NCBI RefSeq assembly: GCF_001693275.1 | Contig: NZ_CP016477.1 | Location: 248,001 to 312,000, forward strand | DNA: 64,000 bases | Origin: Picosynechococcus sp. PCC 7117 | GTDB taxonomy: Bacteria > Cyanobacteriota > Cyanobacteriia > Cyanobacteriales > MRBY01 | Reading direction: 5' to 3' | Made by a program: the position numbers and the translations under genes | The notes under the pieces: model-generated | What the model was told of the DNA's origin: nothing | Seen by the model: only the letters and a program-made list of their open reading frames with translations | Databases searched by the model: none | Part shown: in pieces, positions 55,001 to 64,000 of the stretch | How positions within the stretch are numbered: position 1 is the first letter of the stretch | How the letters are laid out: each line of letters opens with the position of its first letter

Positions 55001-55095
55001 TCAGATTTCATTCACGATAGCCAGCCAGGGAAATTATCCACCGTTAAATATTGATTCCGTGAGAAACAACAGGCTAGGCTAGATCCACTGTTTTT

Positions 55096-56604
55096 GTGCG
55101 GGTAGCTAACGTGAAGCGCGTAATTTTAATTCTGTTGACGATTATTACCCTGGTGCCGCTCCTGTCTTCGTTGTGGGCCAGTTTCCAGGAACCGCAGATC
55201 CAGGGCCGCCTCGAACTGTATCAAACCAACTTGGTGCTTCAGGCCGCAGAGTACGATCCCAATTCCACGGCCACGACTTCCCCTGAGGCGATCGCCACCC
55301 TCGTGACCCAACTGACGGGCCAAGATCCCTACAGTAGTGCGATCGCCCAGTATAAAAAAGTGCTCAGTAGTAGTGAAGCCCGCCAAAAACTCCTCACAGA
55401 CTCTACAGAAACAAGCGCGACTCAAACCCAGGCGACCAAAAAGGCGATCGCTGAAACCGCCACTTTAATCGATGAACTCCAGCTCAGACTCGGAATTTTG
55501 TATGCCAGTCGCGGCAAGCTCGAACAAGCACAACAGCGATGGGAAGCCATTTCCGGAGAAGAATCTGATGGTTTGGCCCAAACTTTAGCGCCCCTCTGGC
55601 TTAACTCCCAAGCTCCCACTGACCCAGATGCCTTAACCCAGGCCCAGCTTGAAACCTGGTTCGAGCAACAAAATCTCCAAAAGCTATACCAAATTCAAGA
55701 CAATCTTCCGGCACAACAGCAACTCCAGCAACAAATTCAACAGAATGCGCAACGGGCTTTTTTAAAATTAACGGTCATTACCGTCTTGCCCTTTAGTGTG
55801 GGGCTTTTTGGCTTGGGTTTTCTCATCTTTTTGGGCGTTCAAGCTTTCCGGAAGCAGGAAGCAGCCCTTTTGCACATTGATGATCAAGCGACTTGGAACA
55901 CCCCCTGGAATGGAGAAATTATCTGGCAAGTTTTTATCGTTGGCTTCTTTCTCGTCGGTCAAATTATTTTGCCCCTTGCTTTACCTATCGCCCTCCAGGC
56001 CTTTAGCATCGATGCCACCGCTTGGAGTGTACGTGAAAAGGCTGTTTATACCCTCATCACCTATTCACTGATGGCGATCGCTGGTTTAATCGTTCTAGCG
56101 GCTTCGGTTTGGGAATTTCGGCCCCTCCCCCAGGGCTGGTTTCAGGTGAAATGGCTGGATAACTGGACGGTATGGGGATTTGGAGGCTACATGGTGGCCT
56201 TGCCGCTGGTGTTACTCGTTTCCCTACTCAATCAACAAATTTGGCAGGGCCAGGGGGGCAGTAATCCGATTTTGTTTCTCGCTCTCAAAGCCCAGGATCA
56301 GGTGGCTTTAACAATTTTCTTTTTGACGGCCTCGGTGATGGCTCCCCTCTTTGAAGAAATTATGTTCCGAGGTTTTCTATTGCCTTCTCTAACCCGTTAT
56401 GTCCCAGTGTGGGGCAGCATTATTCTCAGTGCGTTCTTGTTTGCGATCGCCCACATGAGTTTGTCGGAAGTTCTACCTTTAATGACCCTGGGCATTATTT
56501 TGGGATTCGTTTATGTTAAATCCCGCAACCTGCTGGCCCCGATGCTCCTCCATAGTTTGTGGAACAGCGGCACTCTATTGAGTTTGTTTATTCTCGGTAG
56601 CTAG
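55096..56604 (+). CDS. CPBP-family intramembrane metalloprotease with N-terminal coiled-coil part
   Basis: A 502-residue membrane protein. A first helix (VILILLTIITLVPLL) leads into a soluble, Gln-rich helical part to about residue 225, then about seven membrane helices. The CPBP/Abi active-site motifs are present: EExxxR at Glu420-Arg425 (EEIMFRGF), FxxxH with His453 (FAIAH) and HSLWN with His486/Asn490. Family members include CAAX prenyl protease and bacteriocin-self-immunity types; cyanobacterial examples are mostly uncharacterised. The start is GTG at 55096 or 55111. Its stop overlaps the interrupted Rpn gene by four bases, tail-to-tail. Confidence 0.88.
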   Translation: MRVANVKRVILILLTIITLVPLLSSLWASFQEPQIQGRLELYQTNLVLQAAEYDPNSTATTSPEAIATLVTQLTGQDPYSSAIAQYKKVLSSSEARQKLLTDSTETSATQTQATKKAIAETATLIDELQLRLGILYASRGKLEQAQQRWEAISGEESDGLAQTLAPLWLNSQAPTDPDALTQAQLETWFEQQNLQKLYQIQDNLPAQQQLQQQIQQNAQRAFLKLTVITVLPFSVGLFGLGFLIFLGVQAFRKQEAALLHIDDQATWNTPWNGEIIWQVFIVGFFLVGQIILPLALPIALQAFSIDATAWSVREKAVYTLITYSLMAIAGLIVLAASVWEFRPLPQGWFQVKWLDNWTVWGFGGYMVALPLVLLVSLLNQQIWQGQGGSNPILFLALKAQDQVALTIFFLTASVMAPLFEEIMFRGFLLPSLTRYVPVWGSIILSAFLFAIAHMSLSEVLPLMTLGIILGFVYVKSRNLLAPMLLHSLWNSGTLLSLFILGS

Positions 56605-57551
56605 GTAGGGTTGCCCTCGGTGGGATTTTCCCGTAACCAAGTTTCTAGTTCTGTGGCTGACTCAAACCCAAATAGGCGATCGCTTAGGGCCTCCAGTTGA
56701 GTTAGATTCAGGGCCTGGATTTGTGGGGCGAATCCTGAAGCTTGCTCCGGGAAGCGTTGCTGAACAAATCGCAAAATCAACTTGCAAGCCTCCTCCTGTC
56801 GTCCTTCCTGGCGGCCTTGCTGTAGACCTTCTTCCATCCAAGACGTGACAATTCGCAGTACCTGGGCTTCCTCCTGGGGCTGAATTCGGTGTAGTTCCTG
56901 CTCAAAGATCTGCTGTTCTGCCATATTTAACCTCAGATAAGTATCCACAAAACCCGACAACAAATGAATTCTGGCCGAATCTAAACGAAGCGTCACAATC
57001 ATCCGTAAACATTCTAACTTGACCTTTGGGCGTTCCTCTGAGCTAAAGTGCATCTTTGCCATGAGCGCAGCCGCAACGGGGTTTGGTTGGCGGAGAAAGT
57101 CATGCCACGGCAAGCGGTTCAATTAAATAGTCTGGAAAGAAAACCTGAGAATGTCCTTGGAAGGAAACGCCACCGAAAAAGTTTCCGGTTCTAGCCTCTG
57201 GGGAGAGCGGTAAGAAAATAAGGCAATGGGGTAAATGGGTAAACGATACTTTTCGTACAACCGCGCAAAATAGAGAAACATCCGTTCCGCAAAATCTGCT
57301 TGGGAGGTTGCTTGATTTTCAACGTGTACGAGAAAACAAGTCTCTTGGCCGCGAAAGTGAAGTTTCGCCACAATATCTACATTGCGACGCGTTTGGCCAG
57401 GTAGGTCATTGAAAACTTCTTGGGTAAGAAAAGTTAAGGAGTCCTGTTCGGCTGTTTCGAGGATTTCCGGCGCAAAAAGGGCGAGAAAATCCCAGAAAAA
57501 GGTCGTCAGCAACTCCTTAAACAACAAATCATGATCGATGGTTTGGGTCAT
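56601..57551 (-). pseudogene. Rpn/DUF4351-type nuclease-like gene interrupted by one in-frame stop
   Basis: On the minus strand a single frame of about 317 codons is broken only by a TAA at 57125-57123. The first half (142 residues from the ATG at 57551) starts MTQTIDHDLLFKELLTTFFW and has the nuclease core VDIVAKLHF and CFLVHVENQ. The frame resumes LNRLPWHDFLRQPNPVAAALMAKM, the normal continuation in this family, and ends with a QG-rich linker (EEGLQQGRQEGRQEE) and a DUF4351-like tail. So a GAA, CAA or similar codon became TAA, either a true lesion or a site of readthrough. Nothing else is damaged, suggesting a recent change. Confidence 0.8.
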
Positions 57552-57582
57552 GGTTCAACCGGAAAACCAAGGTAAAAGCAGT

Positions 57583-57783
57583 CTAAATTTCGTCGGGGAT
57601 TACCCATTTGGGGGGTTCCATCATTTTCTTGAGGCGCGCTGCTTCGGCGATTTCGTGCATTTTGTCGATGGAGACGGTCTGCACAAATTCGCTGGCTTGG
57701 GCTGCATATTCTTTGTTGGGGCAGTCTTCCCCTAGGATGCAACCATTGACGCACTCAACGGCACAGTTTACGGTTTGACTCAT
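57583..57783 (-). CDS. Small four-cysteine protein, 66 residues
   Basis: A protein from the ATG at 57783 starting MSQTVNCAVECVNGCILGED. Four Cys residues (C-x3-C-x3-C-x5-C in CAVECVNGCILGEDC) suggest metal or iron-sulfur binding, followed by a helical part (HEIAEAARLKKMMEPPKW). Similar small proteins occur in cyanobacteria without known function. It is 53 bases downstream of thiS on the same strand, so it may be part of the thiE-thiS unit and of thiamin sulfur chemistry, which is inference from position only. Confidence 0.65.
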   Translation of the reverse strand: MSQTVNCAVECVNGCILGEDCPNKEYAAQASEFVQTVSIDKMHEIAEAARLKKMMEPPKWVIPDEI

Positions 57784-57836
57784 TTTTCGCTCAAGGAGTT
57801 GAAGGTGTGTTGCTCTGTAGTGTAACGGTTTCAGCC

Positions 57837-58040
57837 TCAGCCACCACCGACAATGGTGACAATTTCTAGGCGATCGCCTGCTTGAATCAAGGTATGCTCC
57901 CACCGCTGACGGTGCAAAATTTCGCCGTTGTATTCCACTGCCACGAGGCGCGGGTTCATGCCCAATTGCTCAAGACAGCGGGGTAAAGATAACTCACTCG
58001 CAATGGTTTTTAGTTCACCATTCACCCAAACATCGATCAT
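57837..58040 (-). CDS. thiS: Sulfur carrier protein ThiS
   Basis: A 67-residue beta-grasp protein ending in GG (IVTIVGGG), the C-terminus that is adenylated and thiocarboxylated. The pattern MIDVWVNGELKTI, LVAVEYNGEI and GDRLEIVTIVGGG is the usual one. It donates sulfur for the thiazole ring of thiamin with ThiG and ThiF. It starts directly at the thiE stop (TAAATG), so the two are translationally coupled. Confidence 0.93.
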   Translation of the reverse strand: MIDVWVNGELKTIASELSLPRCLEQLGMNPRLVAVEYNGEILHRQRWEHTLIQAGDRLEIVTIVGGG

Positions 58041-59108
58041 TTATGCCGTGGCCTCCTCAAGGTTTTGTAGGGTTTGTTGGCGGTGTAATTGGGCCGCAAA
58101 AAACTGAGCTGTCAGGGTCGGGTCTTCACTCTGCATCAAGGCCCGCACCACTGCAACCCGTTCGGCTCCGGCGGCCAGAACCTCGCCGAGATTTTCGGTG
58201 TCAATGCTGCCAATCGCAAACCAGGGCACAGGACAATTTTCCCTGGCATGGCTGACATAACTGTGACCCGCAGCGGCTTTCCCCGGTTTAGTAGGGGTTT
58301 CATACACGGGGCCAATACCCACATAATCGGCTCCTTCACTCAATGCTTTTTCTAATTCCGTGGGATTGGTGGTGGAGCGGCCAATAATTTTATCGGGGCC
58401 AAGGAGTTGGCGGGCAGTGGCAATGGGTAAATCCGTTTGGCCGAGGTGAACGCCGTCGGCATCCACGGCTAGGGCAAGATCCACACGGTCATTGACGAGG
58501 AATAAAGCATGGTAGCGATCGCATAATTTTTTCAGGGCGATCGCATTGGCAAACCGTTGTTCATCGGGGGTTTCTTTGTCACGGTATTGCACAATTTCAA
58601 CGCCCCCCTGGAGAGCTGCTTCGGTCACTGCCAAGAGCTTTTCGTGGGGAGAAGTCACTAGATAAAGTCGTGCTTTTTCGAGACGTTGTTTCAGTTGGGG
58701 GCTAAAGAGTTGACTTTCGAGGGTATAGACCTGATACCGCATCTGTTTACAGGCGATCGCCATCTCCGTTTTGTAGAGTTTGGCGTACTCTTCTAGCACC
58801 CGGAGCGCTTCTTCGACCCGACAAAGATTGGCCCGGAGCAAATGATTAAGATCCGTGCGGCTTTCTTCCTGGGGATGACTGAGGCTGGTGCCTACATCGT
58901 TGGGCGTATCCCGTGCGGCGCGCAATTCGTCGTGATGCCATTGGGCCAGGGTTTGGCGCATTTCCTTGCAACGGGCGGCCAGTTCAGCATGGTTCAAGCC
59001 AAATCGAAACCATTCTTCAACAATGCGCAGTCCCTCCCTGGCTCGGTCAAGGTTGGCATCGAGGATGCGAAAAATAGCGGTGGTATCGGTGGAAGCAGGT
59101 TTAACCAT
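58041..59108 (-). CDS. thiE: Thiamin-phosphate synthase with N-terminal extension
   Basis: A 355-residue enzyme from the ATG at 59108. Residues 1-140 form a helical domain (RILDANLDRAREGLRIVEEW, CRVEEALRVLEEYAKLY) found in front of ThiE in cyanobacteria and some other phyla. The remaining part is a TIM-barrel ThiE: LYLVTSPHEKL, VQYRDKETPDEQ, FLVNDRVDLALAVDADGVHLGQ, GRSTTNPTELEKA, YVGIGPVYETPTKPGK. It joins HMP-pyrophosphate and thiazole phosphate. Operon with thiS. The role of the N-terminal domain is unknown. Confidence 0.94.
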   Translation of the reverse strand: MVKPASTDTTAIFRILDANLDRAREGLRIVEEWFRFGLNHAELAARCKEMRQTLAQWHHDELRAARDTPNDVGTSLSHPQEESRTDLNHLLRANLCRVEEALRVLEEYAKLYKTEMAIACKQMRYQVYTLESQLFSPQLKQRLEKARLYLVTSPHEKLLAVTEAALQGGVEIVQYRDKETPDEQRFANAIALKKLCDRYHALFLVNDRVDLALAVDADGVHLGQTDLPIATARQLLGPDKIIGRSTTNPTELEKALSEGADYVGIGPVYETPTKPGKAAAGHSYVSHARENCPVPWFAIGSIDTENLGEVLAAGAERVAVVRALMQSEDPTLTAQFFAAQLHRQQTLQNLEEATA

Positions 59109-59252
59109 GGTGACGGCGCACAAAACAGAATCGGCAGGCAAATTCTTACTTTATCGCATCTCCTAGGGGATCTCTGGATTTTGCCCCGGAGACAGGCGAT
59201 CGCCTTTTAGAATACAGTAGTAACCCTGTGTTATTTTTTGTTGCCCAAGGCC

Positions 59253-59909
59253 ATGGCCCTTCGTACCGTACCGCGACCCTTGCTTGATTCCGTTGATTCT
59301 TTAGAGATTGCATCCGTCACCTATCCCGTCGTAGAAACCTTTCATTCGATCCAGGGGGAAGGCTTTTGGTTTGGCACAGCAGCTTTTTTCATTCGCCTTG
59401 CCGGTTGTGATGTGGGTTGCCCCTGGTGTGACACAAAAATTTCCTGGAATCCGAAACGTCATCCCCAAGTTTCCGTTGGTCAATTAAGAGATCAAGTGCA
59501 AGTGGCCCAGCCGAAGATCATTGTCATTACGGGGGGGGAACCTTTGATGCATGACCTTTATCCTTTGACGATTGGGTTGAAAGAAACGGGTTTGCCGCTC
59601 CACCTAGAAACCTCCGGCGCCCATCCCCTCAGCGGTCATTTTGATTGGCTGACCCTGTCCCCAAAGCCTTTTAAAGCGCCATTGCCGGAAATTTACGATC
59701 AGGTCAGTGAATTAAAGGTCGTGATCGACCAAGCCACGGATTTTCAGTGGGCCGAAACCCAAGCCCAAAAAATTGCCGCAGAAATTCCGCAATATCTCCA
59801 ACCCCAATGGGAAAATCCTGCCAGTCAGAGCCTTATTTTCGACTATATTTTGGCTCACCCCGAATGGCGTCTTGGTCTGCAAACCCATAAGTTTCTGGGG
59901 GTGCGCTAG
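59253..59909 (+). CDS. queE: 7-carboxy-7-deazaguanine synthase
   Basis: A 218-residue radical-SAM enzyme from the ATG at 59253. The iron-sulfur motif is CDVGCPWCD (C-x3-C-x2-C), typical of QueE, with VETFHSIQGEGFWFGTAAFFIRL before it and ITGGEPLMHDLYP after. It converts carboxy-tetrahydropterin into the deazaguanine core. The next gene starts at once after its stop and makes the next step (QueC). Confidence 0.95.
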   Translation: MALRTVPRPLLDSVDSLEIASVTYPVVETFHSIQGEGFWFGTAAFFIRLAGCDVGCPWCDTKISWNPKRHPQVSVGQLRDQVQVAQPKIIVITGGEPLMHDLYPLTIGLKETGLPLHLETSGAHPLSGHFDWLTLSPKPFKAPLPEIYDQVSELKVVIDQATDFQWAETQAQKIAAEIPQYLQPQWENPASQSLIFDYILAHPEWRLGLQTHKFLGVR

Positions 59910-60587
59910 ATGAAACGGGCTGTTGTTTTACTCTCCGGTGGCTTGGATTCGGCCACCAGTGCCGCCCAGGCGATCGCCGATGGCTATGAAGTGTTTGCTC
60001 TCTCCTTTCGCTATGGTCAGAAACATAGCCGGGAATTGGTCGCCGCCCAGAAAATTGCCGAACATTTAGGGATCGCCGAGCATTTCATCATGGATGTGAA
60101 TTTGTCCCAGTGGGGCGGATCTTCCCTAACTGACGTTAACCAAGCGATTCCCCAAAGTGGTGTCCAGACAGGGGATATTCCCTCGACCTATGTCCCCGGT
60201 CGTAATACGGTATTTTTGGCGATCGCCCTTTCTCTCGCTGAAGCAAAACAAGCCGAAGCGATCTACCTGGGGATCAATGCCGTGGACTATTCCGGTTATC
60301 CTGACTGTCGCCCCGAATATCTCGCCGCCTACCAGAAGTTAGCGGATCTGTCTTCCAAAGTTGGCATTGAAGGTCACGCACCCCAATTGGTTGCGCCCCT
60401 TGTGCTTGATACCAAAGTAGAAATTATCCAAAAGGCTGTGAAATTGGGGGTTCCCATTGCCGCAACCTGGTCTTGCTACCAAGGGGGAGAACATCCCTGC
60501 GGCTTATGTGATTCCTGCCGGATTCGGGATGAAGCCCTGATCAAAGCGGGTTATCCAGAGCTAACGAGCCAGAACATTCAAAAATAA
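59910..60587 (+). CDS. queC: 7-cyano-7-deazaguanine synthase
   Basis: A 225-residue ATP-pyrophosphatase. The P-loop [10 protein letters not shown] lies at residues 9-18, [15 protein letters not shown] in the middle, and the zinc site [15 protein letters not shown] near the C-terminus. It makes preQ0 from carboxy-deazaguanine, ATP and ammonia, the precursor of queuosine in tRNA. The start ATG follows the queE stop with no gap. Confidence 0.96.
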   Translation: MKRAVVLLSGGLDSATSAAQAIADGYEVFALSFRYGQKHSRELVAAQKIAEHLGIAEHFIMDVNLSQWGGSSLTDVNQAIPQSGVQTGDIPSTYVPGRNTVFLAIALSLAEAKQAEAIYLGINAVDYSGYPDCRPEYLAAYQKLADLSSKVGIEGHAPQLVAPLVLDTKVEIIQKAVKLGVPIAATWSCYQGGEHPCGLCDSCRIRDEALIKAGYPELTSQNIQK

Positions 60588-60644
60588 CCAAACAAAAACC
60601 CCCAGACCGAAACCGAGGGTTGGGGAAATTAGTGCTGGTCAAAT

Positions 60645-60911
60645 CTAAGCCGCCTGCATCAGAAGATCGTCGAGTTTGCCTTGGTACTCTAGTTCATGGA
60701 GATCATCACAGCCGCCCACGTGCTGATCGTTAATAAAAACCTGGGGGAGACTACTGCGGCCATTGGCTCGGTCTGTCATGGCCTCCCGCGCTTGGCGATC
60801 GCCATCAATGCAATACTCTGTATATTCCACTTGCTTACTGTCGAGGAGATGCTTGGCCCGGATACAAAAAGGACAGGTGCTCCAAGTATAAATTTCAACG
60901 GTTGCAGCCAT
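60645..60911 (-). CDS. grxC: Glutaredoxin (GrxC type)
   Basis: An 88-residue glutaredoxin from the ATG at 60911 (MAATVEIYTWSTCPFCIRAK). The dithiol active site is Cys13-Pro-Phe-Cys16; SSLPQVFINDQHVGGCDDL carries the cis-Pro and the GG glutathione-binding region. It reduces disulfides or glutathione mixed disulfides in the cytosol. An inverted repeat between its stop and the queC stop may terminate both. Confidence 0.94.
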   Translation of the reverse strand: MAATVEIYTWSTCPFCIRAKHLLDSKQVEYTEYCIDGDRQAREAMTDRANGRSSLPQVFINDQHVGGCDDLHELEYQGKLDDLLMQAA

Positions 60912-61116
60912 AATTTGGATTTTTCTGAAATGTAACAATTTATTTCAAGTTTAACGTTTCCTGGGCCTAAAAGCGGCGATGCCCTTTTCTCTCTGTAGGG
61001 AAATTTGAGCAAGCTTAAGGGCCAAAATTCCCTGTTTTTGCCATAAAATTGACAATTTATTTTCGTTATAAACTTCTTCCGCTACACTGGGAGGCTAGCC
61101 TTTTTCTCGGACTGCC

Positions 61117-63156
61117 ATGGTTGCCGAATCGATCCAATACATCACAGAAAATCCGATTTTTACGTTTATTCTGCTGCTGTTGGTCTCCCTGACCATTCCC
61201 CCTATTTTTGAACGGCTGAATTTACCTGGCTTGGTGGGCTTACTCTTTGCAGGGATTATCCTTGGTGAAAATGCCCTAGGCCTCCTCGACTCAGAGAGTG
61301 AAACAATGGTTTTATTCTCGGAAGTGGGCAAAATTTACCTGATGTTTGTGGCCGGATTAGAAATTAATTTGGCGGAGTTTCGGAAAACCCAAGATCGCTC
61401 CATTGGCTTTGGTTTTTTGACATTTATTGTGCCGTTAACGATGGGAACGGTGGTCGGCCTCAGCTTTGATTTTGGTTGGAATGCGGCGATTCTCATTGGG
61501 TCTTTATTGGCTTCCCATACGTTGTTGGGTTACCCAATTATTAATCGGCTAGGGATTCTCAATAATGAGAGTGTAACGGTCACGATTGGCGCGACGATTT
61601 TTACGGACATTGCGGCTTTGTTGGTGCTGGCGATCTGTGTGTCAATTCACCAGGGCGATTTTTCTACGGCTTCTTTGGTCTTGCAACTGGCATTATTGGT
61701 GGGCTACGGAGCTTTGGTACTTTTCGGTCTGTCCTGGCTTGGTCGAGAATTTTTCCAGCGCAATGGGGATGAAGAGGGCAATCAATTTTTATTTATTTTG
61801 CTGGCTGTCTTTCTCGCGTCAGTGGGGGCCCAGGTGATCAATGTCGATAAAATTGTGGGGGCTTTTTTGGCGGGTTTGGCGGTCAATGATGTGGTCGGCA
61901 AAAGCCCGGTAGAGGAAAAAATCGAATTTGTGGGCAGTACGCTATTTATTCCATTCTTCTTTGTGGGGATGGGGTTACTGCTTGATATTCCGGCATTTAT
62001 TAATAATTTGCTCTATGAATTTCCTCTCACGTTTTCGATTGTGGGTGGGTTGTTGTTGTCTAAATTTATTGCGGCGGCGATCGCCAAACAGATTTATCGC
62101 TATAGCTGGGCCGAAACCCTCACGATGTGGTCGTTGTCGATCCCCCAGGTGGCGGCAACCCTGGCGGCGGCCTTGGTTGGTTTCCGGGTGGGACTGATCA
62201 GCGAATCGGTATTTAATGCGGTGATCGTGCTGATGCTAGTCACTTCGATGCTGGGGCCGGTGTTAACCCGTCGCTTTGGCCGTTTATTACCCAGTAGTGG
62301 CAAGGATATTGCCCTGACAACGGTTAAGGTGTCGCCATCGACGGATCGGTTCAAAATTGTTGTGCCCATTGCCAATCCCAGCACCAAGGATTATTTGCTC
62401 GAAGCAGCAGGGCTTTTAACTCGTATTCGTCAAGGGGTTGTGATGCCTGTGTCGATTGTGACGGGCCACGCCCACATGGATGATCCGGCAGTGATGACGG
62501 GGATCAACCGGAGTCAAAGCTTACTCCAAGAGGCGATCGCCCAGGGGGAGCAACTGCAAATTACAATGCAACCAAAAATTCGCATCGATGACGATGTGGC
62601 CGCCGGGATCAGTCGCGTGGCCCGGGAAGAAAATGCCAACTTAATTTTGATGGGCTGGGGAAAAACCGAGGGTCTCAAAGCAAGGCTCCTGGGGACTTTA
62701 ATTCATAATGTCTGTTGGTCGGCCCATTGCCCGGTGGCGGTCGTGCGTCTCTTGGATGACCCGAAAAATTTGCGGCGGATCATGGTGCCCTTTAAAGGGA
62801 TCTCAGCCCAAAATTTACAGATGGTGCAATTTGCTGAACTTTTGGCGATCGCCAACCAAGCCGAAGTCACCGTCTTCCATGTGTGCGAAACCTGGATGAC
62901 CAAAGACCAACGCAACTTGCTCAAAGCCGACCTAGAAAATGCCCTGCAAAATGCCGGAATCACCACCAAAATGCAGATTCGGATCATCCGTTACCACGAC
63001 GTGGCCAAGGCAATTCTCCATGACGCCAAAGACTTCGACCTTGTCATTCTGCACTCTACCCGTTACCGTACCGCCGGAGGCCTAGCTGTGGGCGATGTCA
63101 CCACAAAAATTTCGAGCCAAATCCAAACATCCGTCGTCATTTTCAACGAACTCTAG
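61117..63156 (+). CDS. CPA2-type cation:proton antiporter with C-terminal UspA domains
   Basis: A 679-residue protein. About twelve membrane helices fill residues 10-385 with NhaP/KefB-like features (FLTFIVPLTMGTVVGLSFDF, GSLLASHTLLGYPIINR, IFTDIAALLVLAI). Two UspA-like domains follow: about 405-530 (RFKIVVPIANPSTKDYLLEA; NLILMGWGKTEG) and about 550-679 (RIMVPFKGISAQNLQMV; DLVILHSTRYRTA). Such NhaS-like proteins exchange Na+ or K+ for H+; the Usp domains may sense ATP or stress. Which ion is moved is not clear. Single gene. Confidence 0.88.
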   Translation: MVAESIQYITENPIFTFILLLLVSLTIPPIFERLNLPGLVGLLFAGIILGENALGLLDSESETMVLFSEVGKIYLMFVAGLEINLAEFRKTQDRSIGFGFLTFIVPLTMGTVVGLSFDFGWNAAILIGSLLASHTLLGYPIINRLGILNNESVTVTIGATIFTDIAALLVLAICVSIHQGDFSTASLVLQLALLVGYGALVLFGLSWLGREFFQRNGDEEGNQFLFILLAVFLASVGAQVINVDKIVGAFLAGLAVNDVVGKSPVEEKIEFVGSTLFIPFFFVGMGLLLDIPAFINNLLYEFPLTFSIVGGLLLSKFIAAAIAKQIYRYSWAETLTMWSLSIPQVAATLAAALVGFRVGLISESVFNAVIVLMLVTSMLGPVLTRRFGRLLPSSGKDIALTTVKVSPSTDRFKIVVPIANPSTKDYLLEAAGLLTRIRQGVVMPVSIVTGHAHMDDPAVMTGINRSQSLLQEAIAQGEQLQITMQPKIRIDDDVAAGISRVAREENANLILMGWGKTEGLKARLLGTLIHNVCWSAHCPVAVVRLLDDPKNLRRIMVPFKGISAQNLQMVQFAELLAIANQAEVTVFHVCETWMTKDQRNLLKADLENALQNAGITTKMQIRIIRYHDVAKAILHDAKDFDLVILHSTRYRTAGGLAVGDVTTKISSQIQTSVVIFNEL

Positions 63157-63198
63157 CCCTCATTCGCCTAACAAAAGTAGCGTTTTTTAAAGTTCAAC

Positions 63199-63777
63199 CT
63201 AAAGCCAGTGCTTTGGATAAGGACGTCCCGGCACCACACGACTAAAAATTACCGTCAACCACACAATCAACACAGAACCGCATAAAGCAGGCGTCAAAAT
63301 AAATTGCCAGGACGCATGACTCAAAATACCAATTAAGGCTACGGCCCCCGAAGGCGGATGGACGGTTCGGGTCAGTTGCATGAGCTTAATCGTCACTGCC
63401 ACCGCCAAACCCATAACCCAGGGCGCATCTCCGAACAAGTGAAATAACACCACACAACTGCAAGCCCCAATTACATTCCCCACAATTACGTTGCGGGGCT
63501 GGGCTAATGGACTATCCGGCACCCCAAATACCAGCACGGCCGTGGCCCCAAAGGGAGCCGCAATCAAAGGATAGGAACTATAAACCGAGATGTAAGCCAG
63601 GGTCGAAATACCAATAAAACTGCCTAAAAATGACAAACCAATATGTTGTCGGGAGAAGCTGGGTTGATGTCTACGGCTCTGTTGCAGCGTATAAAATTTG
63701 CGTCGCCACCGCCTCAAAATTGCTGTATTAGAACGTTTTTTTAATCGAATAGATGCCCGCCGGGGAAATGATGACAT
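63199..63777 (-). CDS. HPP family membrane protein
   Basis: A 192-residue protein from the ATG at 63777. A basic N-terminus (FPRRASIRLKKRSNTAILRR) is followed by about four to five membrane helices with the HPP signature GLAVAVTIKLMQLTRTVHPPSGAVALIG. HPP proteins are found in cyanobacteria and plastids; a plastid member transports nitrite, so a similar role is possible here but not shown. Convergent with the antiporter gene, 42 bases apart. Confidence 0.82.
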   Translation of the reverse strand: MSSFPRRASIRLKKRSNTAILRRWRRKFYTLQQSRRHQPSFSRQHIGLSFLGSFIGISTLAYISVYSSYPLIAAPFGATAVLVFGVPDSPLAQPRNVIVGNVIGACSCVVLFHLFGDAPWVMGLAVAVTIKLMQLTRTVHPPSGAVALIGILSHASWQFILTPALCGSVLIVWLTVIFSRVVPGRPYPKHWL

Positions 63778-64000
63778 AAAACTTCCAATCAAGATCGATA
63801 GGATTGCTGGATTTTAATAACCTTGCTTCATGCAATTATTTAAATTTATCATGACGTTCTTGCATTTATGGCTTTTTTATGAGATCAATTTTTAATTTCA
63901 AGGTCAATTTTTGCTTATAAAGTCAGCTAAAAATCAGCCTATTTTTAATCGAATCAAATGTCATCAACAAATCAAAAAATAAAAAAACGAGGGAAGTATT
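63778..64000. other. AT-rich region at window edge
   Basis: Very A/T-rich, probably the promoter of the HPP gene. No start codon with a ribosome site, no RNA motif and no GCGATCGC are visible before the window ends. Confidence 0.35.

Overview
This window is chromosomal DNA of a unicellular marine-type cyanobacterium, close to Synechococcus sp. PCC 7002 (Picosynechococcus). Direct evidence is the photosystem II genes psbE-F-L-J and psbO, ycf48 and the PSII rubredoxin, an LrtA/long-HPF gene behind a long leader, a group 2 cyanobacterial sigma factor, type III glutamine synthetase, the fused ArgZ/AgrE arginine enzyme and very many copies of the HIP1 palindrome GCGATCGC. The species-level placement is inference.

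Layout. 0.3-2.6 kb: PSII assembly cluster rubA-ycf48-psbEFLJ. 2.7-6.8 kb: secreted alpha/beta hydrolase, AvtA-like aminotransferase and an Rpn/DUF4351 nuclease-like gene. 6.8-9.9 kb: a leucine-rich-repeat Roc-COR (ROCO) GTPase in a HIP1-free block, facing uvrC. 12-15.2 kb: a secreted three-repeat protein, a double-domain SagB-type oxidoreductase and a decayed IS200/IS605 (TnpB-type) element at its stop codon. 15.2-19.6 kb: orphan ABC ATPase, tRNA-Ala(GGC), sodB, a membrane glycosyltransferase and a secreted pentapeptide protein. 19.9-26.7 kb: P-type cation ATPase, glnN, cysK and a DUF2237 gene. 26.6-30.4 kb: an AT-rich GIY-YIG gene bracketed by diverged copies of the ppsA 3' end, then ppsA. 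30.6-41 kb: ferredoxin, Uma2 nuclease-like gene, tRNA-Ala(CGC), HAD proteins, two exopolysaccharide glycosyltransferases, pentapeptide protein, uppP and lipB. 41-51 kb: lrtA, SAM hydroxide adenosyltransferase, GuaB3, menB, psbO, group 2 sigma factor and argZ. 51-64 kb: RNA-binding protein, mgtE, WD40 protein, CPBP protease, a stop-interrupted Rpn gene, thiS-thiE, queE-queC, glutaredoxin, CPA2 antiporter and an HPP membrane protein.

Most of the window is ordinary core metabolism: PSII biogenesis, nitrogen and sulfur assimilation (glnN, argZ, cysK), cofactors (thiS/thiE, lipB, menB, queE/queC), cell-surface polymers (the WecB-type and polyprenyl-phosphate glycosyltransferases with uppP for carrier recycling) and ion transport. 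Genes are mostly single or in short operons closed by clear intrinsic terminators.

The accessory signal lies in two places. The ROCO gene and the GIY-YIG gene each sit tail-to-tail with a housekeeping gene (uvrC, ppsA), lack HIP1 sites, and have beyond their far end a diverged remnant resembling the 3' end of that same housekeeping gene. The ppsA case is clear by eye; the uvrC case is weaker because the remnant is mainly a helix-hairpin-helix motif. Together they suggest cargo genes inserted at gene tails with the tail duplicated or regenerated. The ROCO protein itself, LRR sensor plus GTPase plus a compact C-terminal helical module, is the best candidate for an immune- or stress-signalling protein here.
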